Shown here one piece after another: positions 43,627 through 52,321 of a stretch of DNA of 64,000 nt (position 1 is the first letter of the stretch; every line of letters starts with the position of its first letter). The position numbers and the translations under genes are program-made. The notes under the pieces were generated by a model. The model was not told where the DNA came from. It made no database searches and saw nothing but the letters and a program-made list of their open reading frames with translations. The DNA lies in assembly GCF_943193095.1 (NCBI RefSeq), contig NZ_CALPCV010000002.1, forward strand, positions 62,001 through 126,000, given 5' to 3'. The DNA is from Parasutterella muris. Lineage in GTDB: Bacteria > Pseudomonadota > Gammaproteobacteria > Burkholderiales > Burkholderiaceae_F.

Positions 43627-44373
43627 TTAGGCTTTCTTCTGAGCCGGGGCAACATTGTTGCCGGGCTGCGGAATCGGCTCCTTAAAGAAGCGAATGCCGT
43701 TAATCATCGTTGAGACCTGAGTACCGCCGCCCATGATGTCTTCACGGAAGCTCATGTAAAGGTGAGCGCAGAGGAAGATCAAGAGGTAGTACATCAGCAG
43801 ATGGTGTGTGGTACGAACGACCTGAGGGCCGCCCATCCAGGCAGTAACCCATCCGAACCAGCTCATCCAGCCGGTGTCCCATCCCCACTGTTCGGCATAA
43901 AGACCGAAACCGGTGATGATGATGGCGATAGAACCAAGCACATACATTAAGCACATTGCTGTCTGAGCAAGCGGGTTGTGGCCCACGTACTCTTTCGGGT
44001 GCTTATTGAGGAACAGGTAATAGAAAGCCGTTCCGAAGATGCCCTTGATCCACTGCATGTCCCAGAAGGGCAGCAGGAAGATCATGCGGGAATACTTGTT
44101 GCCGACAAATGCCCAGTAAATACGGTAGAGCATCAGTACGGAGAAAAGCATCCCGAAGACAAAGTGCAGGAGGAGTATGTGCCCGAAGAAGTAAGTATTC
44201 CATGTCTCGGCATAGTTCGGAATAGGCGGCCAGCCGATTAGGAATCCTGTGACTACGAGCATGAAAAAGGCAAGACACTGGGCCCAATGCCAGAAGCGTA
44301 CAGGAGCTTCATACACATATACGGGCTCGATCGGGCCTTCTTCGATTTCGTAAGACCATTTCGAGATTTTCAT
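43627..44373 (-). CDS. hyaC: Hydrogenase cytochrome b subunit HyaC
   Basis: HyaC anchors the hydrogenase to the inner membrane and passes electrons to quinone through two b haems. I chose ATG 44373 (MKISKWSYEIEEG) with GGGAGG 5 nt upstream, giving 248 aa. Four membrane segments are visible, with candidate haem histidines in RFWHWAQ, ILLLHFVFG, TTHHLLMYY and CAHLYMSFRED. It is 12 nt downstream of hyaB. Confidence 0.95.
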   Translation of the reverse strand: MKISKWSYEIEEGPIEPVYVYEAPVRFWHWAQCLAFFMLVVTGFLIGWPPIPNYAETWNTYFFGHILLLHFVFGMLFSVLMLYRIYWAFVGNKYSRMIFLLPFWDMQWIKGIFGTAFYYLFLNKHPKEYVGHNPLAQTAMCLMYVLGSIAIIITGFGLYAEQWGWDTGWMSWFGWVTAWMGGPQVVRTTHHLLMYYLLIFLCAHLYMSFREDIMGGGTQVSTMINGIRFFKEPIPQPGNNVAPAQKKA

Positions 44374-44385
44374 AAAACCTCCCAA

Positions 44386-46158
44386 TTAACGGACTTGAAC
44401 TGTACAGAGTTCTTCGCCGTCTTTAGACATAACGTGTGTGGCGCAGGCCAGGCACGGGTCAAAACTGTGGATCGTACGGAGGATTTCCAGCGGCTGGTCA
44501 GGAATACCAACCGGTGTGCCGAGCAGAGCGGCTTCATAAGCGCCGAGCTGGCCCTTCGGATCACGCGGGCTGGCGTTCCAAGTGGAGGGAACAACCGCCT
44601 GCCAGTTTTCGATAACGCCGTCTTTAATGACGCACCAGTGGCCAAGCGCACCGCGGGGAGCTTCGGCCGGGCCGACGCCTTTAAGGGCGCCCTGAGGCCA
44701 TGTGCTCGGTTCCCACTTGCTCATATCGGCAGCGACTTCATCGCCCGCTTTAATGTTGGCTTCGAGGTCGTTGATGAATTCGAGCATCATGTCGGCAGCC
44801 ATTCTGCATTCCAGGCCTCTGGCAAGCGTACGGCCGAGGGTGGAGAAGAGGGCTTCGACAGGAACGCCGGCTTGCTTGAGCGCCTGATCAACCAAGTCTT
44901 TCTGACGCGGCATGCCCTTCGCATAAGCGACGACCATACGTGCAAGAGGACCGGTTTCCATCGCGTGACCGTTCCAGCGCGGAGCTTTAATCCAGGAGTA
45001 GCGGCCTTCAGCACCGAGCCACTTGATGTCGGTCTTGGTGCCTTCGTAGTCAACACCGGCTTTGCCGAGATCAAAGTTCGGATCGGTGATACCGTCCCAC
45101 GGATGCAGACCGGCGTCAGGCTGCGGATATTTGTACCAGGCGTGATCAACGAATTCCTTGATCTGTTCCGGATCCTTAAGGTCAACCGGATGGATTTCGT
45201 TGAGCTTGCCGTCGATGATGGCGCCGTTCGGCATGAGCAGGCTCTTTTCAGAGAGGTCATTGGCATACAGCGGGAAATCGCCGTAGCAAAGCAGATTCTG
45301 ATTGGAGAGTCCGCCGCCGATCTTGAACCAATCTCTGTAGTAGTGGGCCATAGCCATCAAATCAGGGTAATAGACTTCATTGATGAATTTGATGGTGGAC
45401 TTAGCCACATCGCGCATGAAGTTCATCCAGACCTGGTTGATCATGATGCCCTGGGCGCCGGTGTCGTTCATATTAATCGGGCAGGGAACACCGCCGACCA
45501 GATAGTTCGGATGCGGGTTCTTGCCGCCGAGGATCGCGTGAACTTTAACGATCTCGCGCTGGAAGTCCAAGCTTTCGAGATAGTGGGTTACGCCGAGCAG
45601 GTTCACTTCCGGAGGAAGCTTGTATGCGGGGTTGCCCCAGTAAGCGTTAGCGAAGATACCAAGCTGGCCGCTGGCAACGAATTTCTTCAGACGGTCCTGA
45701 ACTTCTTTGAAGTAAGCCGGAGAAGAAAGTGCGTGGCTGGAGATGGACTGCTGCAGTTCGCTGGTCTTTTTCGGGTCGGCGCTCAAAGCGTTGACAACGT
45801 CGATCCAGTCAAGGCCGTGAAGCTGATAGAAGTGTGTCAGATGGTCCTGAGCGTAAAGGGTCGCATTCATCAGGTTGCGGATGATGTTTGCGTTCTTAGG
45901 AATCTTGATTCCGAGAGCGTCTTCAACCGCACGAACCGCAGAAAGGGCGTGAACGCCGGTACAGACACCGCAGACACGTTCCACGAAAGCCCATGCATCG
46001 CGCGGATCGCGTCCTTTAAGAATAACTTCGAGGCCGCGCCACATTGTGCCGGTAGACATTGCGTCGACAATGACATTGTTTTCATCGAGGACGGCTTGCA
46101 TACGTAAGTGACCTTCGATTCGGGTGATCGGGTCAACAACAACTTTCTTGTTTGCCAT
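44386..46158 (-). CDS. hyaB: [NiFe] hydrogenase large subunit HyaB
   Basis: The large subunit carries the [NiFe](CN)2CO active site that oxidises hydrogen. In its 590 aa, the N-terminal nickel cysteines are C63 and C66 (RVCGVCTGVHAL), and the C-terminal pair is C569 and C572 in DPCLACATH. A 15-residue extension after H575 is the substrate of HyaD. RIEGHLRM near residue 13 is also typical. The sequence follows E. coli HyaB along its whole length. The ATG overlaps the hyaA stop by one base. Confidence 0.98.
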   Translation of the reverse strand: MANKKVVVDPITRIEGHLRMQAVLDENNVIVDAMSTGTMWRGLEVILKGRDPRDAWAFVERVCGVCTGVHALSAVRAVEDALGIKIPKNANIIRNLMNATLYAQDHLTHFYQLHGLDWIDVVNALSADPKKTSELQQSISSHALSSPAYFKEVQDRLKKFVASGQLGIFANAYWGNPAYKLPPEVNLLGVTHYLESLDFQREIVKVHAILGGKNPHPNYLVGGVPCPINMNDTGAQGIMINQVWMNFMRDVAKSTIKFINEVYYPDLMAMAHYYRDWFKIGGGLSNQNLLCYGDFPLYANDLSEKSLLMPNGAIIDGKLNEIHPVDLKDPEQIKEFVDHAWYKYPQPDAGLHPWDGITDPNFDLGKAGVDYEGTKTDIKWLGAEGRYSWIKAPRWNGHAMETGPLARMVVAYAKGMPRQKDLVDQALKQAGVPVEALFSTLGRTLARGLECRMAADMMLEFINDLEANIKAGDEVAADMSKWEPSTWPQGALKGVGPAEAPRGALGHWCVIKDGVIENWQAVVPSTWNASPRDPKGQLGAYEAALLGTPVGIPDQPLEILRTIHSFDPCLACATHVMSKDGEELCTVQVR

Positions 46159-47258
46159 TATTCATTTACTCCCATGTCCTTGTTGACTTCTTTTGATTTG
46201 GCACGAGCAACCGCACTGGCAGCGGCGTGAACTGCGACGGCAGCGCCGACGACGCCCAAAGCGGCCAAGCCGACTCTGTCAGCTGTGGCTTGGATACCCA
46301 GACCCCAGCTCGGCGGAAGGATAGTCGGTTCGTGAGCATAGAAACTGCCCTTATCCCAGAAGTTGTCTTCGGAACAGGCGATGCAGGGATGGCCGGATTC
46401 AACAGGCCAAGAGAGCATATCGTTCCAGCGGATTGAAGAGCAGGAGTTGTATGTGATCGGGCCCTTGCATCCGACTTTGTAGAGGCAGTAGCCGAGTTTG
46501 GCGCCCATATCGTCGAATTTTTCAACGAACTGGCCGGCGTCAAAGTGCGCGCGGCGATAGCATTTATCGTGGTTGCGCTGGCCGTAGAACATCTTCGGAC
46601 GAAGCTGAGCATCCACCGGAGGCAGACGGTCATAGGTGAGCATGTAAGTGATCACGCCCGTCATGACTTCAGGAATCGGGGGACAGCCCGGAACACGGAT
46701 GATCGGTTTGTCTTTGATCACGTCAGTGATCGGGACAGACTTAGTCGGATTCGGTTTGGCCGTGTTGATGCAGCCCCAGGAAGAGCAGGAGCCCCAAGCG
46801 ATAATGGCTTTAGCGCCTTTAGCGACATGGAGGAGTTTTTCGAGGAAGGGTTTGCCGCCGGGCAGACAGAACATGCCGTCTTCGCCAAGGCAGGGAGAAC
46901 CTTCAACAGCAAGGATGTAGTTGCCGTAGAACTTTTTCATCACATCTTCAAGGGCCTGATGGTCCTGTTCACCGGCGGCAGCCATCAGGGTGTCGTCGTA
47001 AGCAAGAGAAATCATCGAAAGGATGACGTCTTTTGTCAGCGGATGGTAAGAACGGATGAAGGATTCGGTACAGCAAGTGCATTCGAGGCCATGAAGCCAG
47101 ATCACAGGTGTTCTGGGTTTAGTTTCCATCGCATGAGCGATGTCCGCTGCGCCGTTGGCTCCGAGCCCGAGGGAAGCGGCTGTCAGAGAGCAGAATTTAA
47201 GGAAACTGCGTCTCGAGACTCCTTGCCGCCGCATCAATTGATAATTAGTTTCTGTCAT
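46158..47258 (-). CDS. hyaA: [NiFe] hydrogenase small subunit HyaA, oxygen-tolerant type
   Basis: The small subunit holds the Fe-S relay. The 366 aa start with a twin-arginine signal (SRRSFLKFC), so the folded heterodimer is exported to the periplasm. C60 and C63 (ECTCC), C158 (WGSCSSWGC) and later cysteines bind clusters. C62 and C163 match the two extra cysteines (C19 and C120 of E. coli HyaA) that form the [4Fe-3S] proximal cluster of oxygen-tolerant enzymes. A C-terminal helix (GLAALGVVGAAVAVHAAA) anchors it. It is the first gene of the cluster. Confidence 0.97.
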   Translation of the reverse strand: MTETNYQLMRRQGVSRRSFLKFCSLTAASLGLGANGAADIAHAMETKPRTPVIWLHGLECTCCTESFIRSYHPLTKDVILSMISLAYDDTLMAAAGEQDHQALEDVMKKFYGNYILAVEGSPCLGEDGMFCLPGGKPFLEKLLHVAKGAKAIIAWGSCSSWGCINTAKPNPTKSVPITDVIKDKPIIRVPGCPPIPEVMTGVITYMLTYDRLPPVDAQLRPKMFYGQRNHDKCYRRAHFDAGQFVEKFDDMGAKLGYCLYKVGCKGPITYNSCSSIRWNDMLSWPVESGHPCIACSEDNFWDKGSFYAHEPTILPPSWGLGIQATADRVGLAALGVVGAAVAVHAAASAVARAKSKEVNKDMGVNE

Positions 47259-47598
47259 AGAAGCATCTTCTCTTTAGTTGCAGGGGCTGCCTTAAGCAGG
47301 CAGGGTTTAGATACACACGTATAAAAACTGTTCACCATTCTAAGCGTTTAACCTTATATTTGATAGTTGGCATTTAAAAGCAAAATTATTTTTTAATCAT
47401 ATAGTTATATAAAAAGCCTGGAATTAAATGTAACGCATTCCGTTACATAAAGTTAGAAGATAGACCGTTTTGGGAATAGGTATGAAGCATGGTCTTCTGA
47501 GCTCCAATGGATCGATCTTTTAGCTCTAGTACTCATAAGGTTGGTTTAATCGCGGATTCATAAAATTTAGCCTAACCCGTATTCAACTCATTTCATTC
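47259..47598. promoter_or_regulatory. Divergent control region between hyaA and ccmA
   Basis: This 340-nt AT-rich region must hold the promoters of the hydrogenase cluster (minus) and the ccm operon (plus). A hairpin, CTGCCT-TAAGC-AGGCAG (47287-47303), lies in the hyaA leader, and a long dyad lies mid-way. I see no clean FNR box and no sigma-54 -24/-12 element with correct spacing. The ccmA ATG has no ribosome site, so that message may be leaderless. Confidence 0.5.
47429..47447. promoter_or_regulatory. Perfect 7-5-7 dyad, candidate operator
   Basis: TGTAACGCATTCCGTTACA is a perfect inverted repeat with 7-bp arms. It lies about 170 nt from hyaA and 150 nt from ccmA, and no T-run follows it. 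It looks like a dimeric regulator site shared by both operons, though the regulator is not identified. Confidence 0.5.
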
Positions 47599-48282
47599 AT
47601 GCCCAAGGACACTTCCAATTTGGAGCTCAGAGGTATTCGCTGCATCCGAGGGGAACGGCTTTTATTTTCTAAGCTTAGTTTCCGCTGCTCTGCAGGGACT
47701 CTGGTCAGGATCGCCGGTCCGAACGGAACCGGAAAGACGACGCTTCTGCGTCTGCTTGTCGGACTTATGCAGCCTCAGGAGGGCGAAATTCTTTGGAATG
47801 GGAAGGCGATTCTGAAACTTAAGGAAGAGTTCTGGCAGAACCTGATTTATATCGGTCATTTGAACGGCGTCAAGGACGAGCTGACCGCTCGTGAAAATCT
47901 CCTGGTGAACTGCGAGATCGGAGAGCATCCCATTACGGCGGAGCAGGCTGATGAGGCGCTGGAGAAAGTCGGGCTTGCCGGTTTTGAAAACAATTTAACT
48001 CGGCATCTTTCACAGGGACAGAGAAGAAGGGTTGCGCTTGCGCGTCTTTATGTCAGCCGGCATGCGCCGTTTTGGGTTTTGGATGAACCCTTTACCGCTC
48101 TGGATGTGAAGGCCGTGGACAATCTAGCCAATCTGATTGCTCAGCATGTCAACGAAGGCGGCATTGTCGCTTTCACGACGCATCAAGAAGTGCCGATCGC
48201 GGCAAACCGATCCGAGCGGATCGATCTTACAGGCGGACGCTGGCTGAACGCCTCCATAGGCAAAGGCCGTAAAGAGGTTTGA
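47599..48282 (+). CDS. ccmA: Haem exporter ATP-binding protein CcmA
   Basis: CcmA is the ATPase that, with CcmB, releases haem-loaded CcmE from CcmC. The 227-aa protein has GPNGTGKTTLLRL (near residue 38), LSQGQRRRVALARL and WVLDEPFTALD. No Shine-Dalgarno precedes ATG 47599. It overlaps ccmB by 4 nt and opens a nine-gene cytochrome c maturation operon. Confidence 0.95.
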   Translation: MPKDTSNLELRGIRCIRGERLLFSKLSFRCSAGTLVRIAGPNGTGKTTLLRLLVGLMQPQEGEILWNGKAILKLKEEFWQNLIYIGHLNGVKDELTARENLLVNCEIGEHPITAEQADEALEKVGLAGFENNLTRHLSQGQRRRVALARLYVSRHAPFWVLDEPFTALDVKAVDNLANLIAQHVNEGGIVAFTTHQEVPIAANRSERIDLTGGRWLNASIGKGRKEV

Positions 48283-48953
48283 TCATGCTGAGGTTATTTA
48301 TCGCCATTGTCCGACGCGACCTGAAACTTGCACTTCGACTTAAGTCGGACGTACTGAACACGATTTTCTTTTTCATTGTTGTGGTCACGCTGGTGCCGCT
48401 TGGCATCGGTCCGGATCAGCAGCTGCTTCGCATGATCGCGCCCGGCGTTGTTTGGGTCGCCGCTCTTTTGGCTGCGCTTCTGTCTCTTCCGCGCCTCTTT
48501 AATAATGACTATGCGGACGGAACGCTCGAGCAGATGCTGCTTTCGGGAGAACCCCTGACCATTATTGTGATTGCCAAAGTTTTCGCGCACTGGCTGACGA
48601 CCGGTATCCCGCTGACTGTCATTTCCGGTCTGTTGGCGCTGATGTTTGACTTGGAAACGGACGTGGCTTTGGTACTTATGAGCGCGCTTTTCATTGGAAC
48701 TCCGGTTCTGAGTTTGGTCGGAAGTGTGGGCGCGGCGCTTACGCTGGGCCTGAGAGGCGGCAGTGTTCTGACATCTCTTCTGGTTCTGCCGCTTTATGTT
48801 CCGGTTCTTATTTTCGGCGCGGGTGCCGCTGAAGCAGTCTCGGTCGGAATTTCCGCGACCGCTTATTTCCTTATCGTCGGCGCGCTGACGCTGTTTTCGC
48901 TTGTGGTCATGCCGATTGCGACTGCGGCAGCCCTGAGGATCGCATCAGATTGA
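48279..48953 (+). CDS. ccmB: Haem exporter permease CcmB
   Basis: CcmB is the membrane partner of CcmA. The 224-aa protein has six hydrophobic segments and the family motifs LPRLFNNDYADGTLEQMLLS and LPLYVPVLIFGAGA. It overlaps the ccmA stop (ATGA) and is followed 19 nt later by ccmC. Confidence 0.95.
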   Translation: MIMLRLFIAIVRRDLKLALRLKSDVLNTIFFFIVVVTLVPLGIGPDQQLLRMIAPGVVWVAALLAALLSLPRLFNNDYADGTLEQMLLSGEPLTIIVIAKVFAHWLTTGIPLTVISGLLALMFDLETDVALVLMSALFIGTPVLSLVGSVGAALTLGLRGGSVLTSLLVLPLYVPVLIFGAGAAEAVSVGISATAYFLIVGALTLFSLVVMPIATAAALRIASD

Positions 48954-48972
48954 TAATTTAGAGTGTATTGAG

Positions 48973-49710
48973 ATGACTAAACCCTTATCACTTTTCACAA
49001 CCGAGCGCATGTACGTGTTTGCCGGAAAAATGGTGAAACCGTGTTTTATTTTGGCGCTGATGGTGATTCTGGCCGCGCTGACCGTCGGCTTCATTATTGC
49101 GCCGGTGGATGCCACACAAGGCAACTCGTACCGAATTCTTTACATTCATGTTGCGTGCGCCTGGATGGCGATGCTGCTTTATGTCGTCATGGCGGTGTAC
49201 TGCGCGCTGGGTCTGATTACCCAGAACCGTCTTTGGCCGATGATTGCTGCGGCTTTAGCGCCGACCGGCTGCCTGATGGCATTCCTTTCGCTCTGGACAG
49301 GTTCTCTTTGGGGCCGTCCCACATGGGGCGCCTACTGGGTTTGGGACGCGCGTCTCACAAGTGCTCTGATCCTCTTCTTTTTCTATCTCGGCTACATTGC
49401 TCTGCAGAACGCAATTCCCGATTGGCGCCGTGCCGATAAGGCCTGCGCGGTCATCGGCGTCGTCGGCGTGATCAACGTACCGATCGTTTATTTTTCCGTT
49501 CAGTGGTGGAACACGCTGCATCAGGGCGCGTCGATCACCTCTTTAGGCTCCTCGATTCATCCCATGATGCTTACCGCGCTTTTGCTGATGGTCGCAGGAT
49601 TCTGGCTTTATACATTCGCTGTTACCTTTGCCCGTCTTCGCTCGATTATTTTGGAGCGGGATAAAAACCAGCCATGGGCTCAGGAACTCGCAATTAAAGG
49701 AGAACTCTGA
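48973..49710 (+). CDS. ccmC: Haem handling protein CcmC
   Basis: CcmC loads haem covalently onto CcmE. The 245-aa protein has six membrane helices and the periplasmic tryptophan-rich WWD signature GRPTWGAYWVWDARLTS, flanked by conserved histidines in YIHVACAWMA and GSSIHPMM. Its stop overlaps the ccmD ATG by one base. Confidence 0.96.
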   Translation: MTKPLSLFTTERMYVFAGKMVKPCFILALMVILAALTVGFIIAPVDATQGNSYRILYIHVACAWMAMLLYVVMAVYCALGLITQNRLWPMIAAALAPTGCLMAFLSLWTGSLWGRPTWGAYWVWDARLTSALILFFFYLGYIALQNAIPDWRRADKACAVIGVVGVINVPIVYFSVQWWNTLHQGASITSLGSSIHPMMLTALLLMVAGFWLYTFAVTFARLRSIILERDKNQPWAQELAIKGEL

Positions 49711-49898
49711 TGGGACAGTGGGAAAGCATTTCAGCCTTTATCTCCATGGGAGGTTACGGACAGTATGTCTGGGGTAGCTACGGCATGGTTTTATTTTGTT
49801 TTATCTGTGAAATTGTCGGTTTAGTCAGGCGCCGCCAGAAAGCAGCCAGAGAGCTGCTGATGGAAGCCAGAGCGCATCAGTCGGAGGAAGATCTATGA
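49710..49898 (+). CDS. ccmD: Haem exporter accessory protein CcmD
   Basis: CcmD is a small single-helix protein needed to release CcmE from the CcmABC complex. The 62-aa product has MGGYGQYVWGSYGMVLFCF, the usual CcmD start, followed by a positively charged stretch (RRRQKAARELL). It overlaps both neighbours by one and four bases. Confidence 0.93.
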   Translation: MGQWESISAFISMGGYGQYVWGSYGMVLFCFICEIVGLVRRRQKAARELLMEARAHQSEEDL

Positions 49899-50353
49899 AC
49901 TCGAGCCAGAAGAAACGTCTGAGTTTGGTCGCGGGAGGCGTCGTTATCTGCGGCGCTGCTGTCGCATTGGTTATGAACGCGTTTGAGGAAAACCTTGTGT
50001 TCTTCTTCTCGCCGTCGCAGGTTGCGGCGCATGAGGCGCCCGAGGGCAGAGCTTTTCGTATCGGCGGCTTTGTTCAGGAGGGCTCGGTGGTTCGACAGCA
50101 GGACGGCGTGACCGTACGTTTTGAAGTGACCGATACCGCGCACAGCGTTCCTGTGACCTACAAAGGCAGCCTGCCGGATCTGTTTAAGGAAGGAAAAGGC
50201 GTGGTTGCGCAGGGCAAGCTGATGAATGGTACTTTTGTTGCCGATCAGGTGCTTGCCAAGCATGACGAGAACTATATGCCTCCGGAAGCTGAAAAAGCCG
50301 TGAAAGAGGCGCATGAGAAAGCTCATGCCAAGAATGCAAAAAAGGAGCTCTAA
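49895..50353 (+). CDS. ccmE: Haem chaperone CcmE
   Basis: CcmE carries haem across the periplasm to CcmF. The 152-aa protein has an N-terminal membrane anchor (residues 8-27), a beta-barrel domain (FRIGGFVQEGSV) and the haem-binding motif VLAKHDENYMPPE with His123 and Tyr127. It ends in a basic tail. It lies 3 nt before ccmF. Confidence 0.96.
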   Translation: MNSSQKKRLSLVAGGVVICGAAVALVMNAFEENLVFFFSPSQVAAHEAPEGRAFRIGGFVQEGSVVRQQDGVTVRFEVTDTAHSVPVTYKGSLPDLFKEGKGVVAQGKLMNGTFVADQVLAKHDENYMPPEAEKAVKEAHEKAHAKNAKKEL

Positions 50354-50356
50354 TAA

Positions 50357-52306
50357 ATGATTCCGGAGTTAGGACACTTTTCCCTGATTTTGGCGCTGAT
50401 CGCCGCGATGATTCAGGGAATTCTGCCGCTTGCCGGCACAGCGTTCGGCGTTAGAAGCTGGATTAATGTTGCGCGCCCGGCGGTTTTTGCCAACGCTTTA
50501 TTCTGTCTGATCGCTTTCCTGTGCCTTGGCTGGAGTTTTTATGTGAGCGACTTTTCCGTGATAAACGTCGCAAACAATTCCAACAGCATGCTGCCGTGGT
50601 TCTATCGGCTGTCGGCGACATGGGGCTCTCACGAAGGTTCAATCCTTTTATGGACGCTTCTTCTTGCGCTTTGGGGCTTGGCGATCGCGCTCTTCTCGCG
50701 TCGTCTCCCTGACGAAGTCATGGCTCGCGTCATCGGCGTTATGGGTCTCATATCTGTTGGTCTGACACTCTTTATGCTTTTGACGAGTGATCCGTTTATT
50801 CGTCTTTTCCCGGCCGCCCATGAAGGCCGCGACCTGAATCCTCTGCTGCAGGACCCGGGTATGGTATTCCATCCGCCGCTGCTTTATATGGGTTATGTCG
50901 GTATGGTTGTTCCTTTTGCCTTCGCGGTCGCAGCGCTTTTAGGCGGCAGACTTGACGCGGCTTGGGCAAGATGGACGCGTCCCTGGACAAGCGTCGCCTG
51001 GATTTTCCTGACGCTCGGCATCGCCCTGGGTTCCTGGTGGGCTTACTACGAGCTCGGCTGGGGCGGATGGTGGTTCTGGGATCCGGTTGAAAACGCTTCT
51101 TTCATGCCTTGGCTGACGGCGACGGCTCTGCTTCACTCTTTAGCGGTTACCGAAAAGCGCGGAAGTTTCAAAATTTGGACAGTGCTGCTTGCGCTGATCA
51201 CATTCTCGCTTTCGCTGCTTGGAACTTTCCTGGTTCGTTCCGGTGTGCTGACATCCGTGCACGCTTTCGCAACCGATCCGCAGCGCGGTCTCTTTATTCT
51301 TGCACTGCTTGTTCTTGTCATTGGCGGATCTCTTCTTCTTTTCGCTTGGAGAGCGCCGAAGGTCGGCACCGGCGGTTCCTTTGAACTCTTTTCACGCGAA
51401 GCGATGCTGCTCGTGAACAACGTGCTTCTGGTTGTTGCGATGGCCGCTGTTCTTCTCGGCACGCTTTATCCGTTATTCATCGACGCGCTGAACGCAGGCA
51501 AGATTTCTGTCGGACCTCCGTACTTTGATTCCGTTTTCGGACCGATCATGATCCCCGTCATTTTGCTGATGGGTGTTGGACCGCTGGTACGCTGGAAAGA
51601 CGCCAATGTGACAGATCTGGTCAAACGCGTGGCATGGTGCTTTATCGCAGCATTGGTCTGCGGCGCGGCGATTCCTCTTGCTCTGGGCTGGCACACCTGG
51701 ACATTTATCGGTCTCTCACTCGCTTTCTGGGTTCTCTTCACCTTTATTGAAAGCCTGAGAGAGGGTATTCGCAATTTCAAAGGAAACTTCTTCGGCAAAC
51801 TGTTTAAGCTTTCCCGCGCCTGGTGGGGCATGTCGATCGCTCATTTAGGCGTCGGCGTCTTCATTGTCGGTGCCGCAATGGTCATGACCTACGCGCTGGA
51901 GCGTGATGTTACGATGACACCGGGGCACGATGTTTCTGTTGGCGAATACGTCTTCAAATTTAATGACGTCAAGACCGGCATTCGCGGACCTAACTTCCTC
52001 GCTGACGAAGGACAGTTTACGGTTTACAAGAACGACAAAGAAGTTGCGCAGCTGAGTCCTCAGAAACGCAAATATTTCTCGAGCGAAATGCCGATGACTG
52101 AAGCGGCAATCTCCTCAAGCATTACCGGTGATCTTTACGTTTCCATGGGCGCACAAACCGCCGAAGGCGCTTGGGTTGTTCGTGTGTATGACAAACCTTT
52201 CGTCACATGGATTTGGTGGGGCTGTCTGATTATGTCGCTCGGCGCGCTGATCGCAATCTTGGACAGACGTTACCGCGCACGTTCGCGACGCGCCAAACAG
52301 GCATAA
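50357..52306 (+). CDS. ccmF: Cytochrome c haem lyase CcmF
   Basis: CcmF attaches haem to apocytochromes with CcmH and CcmI. The 649-aa protein has about 14-15 helices, the WWD domain GWGGWWFWDPVENAS near residue 235, and conserved histidines in ATWGSHEGS and FHPPLLYMGYVG. Only one ccmF is present in the window, which matters because the final gene here has a CXXCK haem site that often needs a dedicated lyase. Confidence 0.96.
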   Translation: MIPELGHFSLILALIAAMIQGILPLAGTAFGVRSWINVARPAVFANALFCLIAFLCLGWSFYVSDFSVINVANNSNSMLPWFYRLSATWGSHEGSILLWTLLLALWGLAIALFSRRLPDEVMARVIGVMGLISVGLTLFMLLTSDPFIRLFPAAHEGRDLNPLLQDPGMVFHPPLLYMGYVGMVVPFAFAVAALLGGRLDAAWARWTRPWTSVAWIFLTLGIALGSWWAYYELGWGGWWFWDPVENASFMPWLTATALLHSLAVTEKRGSFKIWTVLLALITFSLSLLGTFLVRSGVLTSVHAFATDPQRGLFILALLVLVIGGSLLLFAWRAPKVGTGGSFELFSREAMLLVNNVLLVVAMAAVLLGTLYPLFIDALNAGKISVGPPYFDSVFGPIMIPVILLMGVGPLVRWKDANVTDLVKRVAWCFIAALVCGAAIPLALGWHTWTFIGLSLAFWVLFTFIESLREGIRNFKGNFFGKLFKLSRAWWGMSIAHLGVGVFIVGAAMVMTYALERDVTMTPGHDVSVGEYVFKFNDVKTGIRGPNFLADEGQFTVYKNDKEVAQLSPQKRKYFSSEMPMTEAAISSSITGDLYVSMGAQTAEGAWVVRVYDKPFVTWIWWGCLIMSLGALIAILDRRYRARSRRAKQA

Positions 52307-52321
52307 AGGCAGGATTGAATT

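Noticed and set aside
44287..46107. A 606-codon open frame on the plus strand opposite hyaB
   Set aside because: It is the antisense shadow of the unmistakable large-subunit gene and has no family features of its own.
47361..47376. TGGCAT...GC element resembling a sigma-54 promoter between hyaA and ccmA
   Set aside because: The GG and GC are one base too close and the -12 half is AGCA instead of TTGC.
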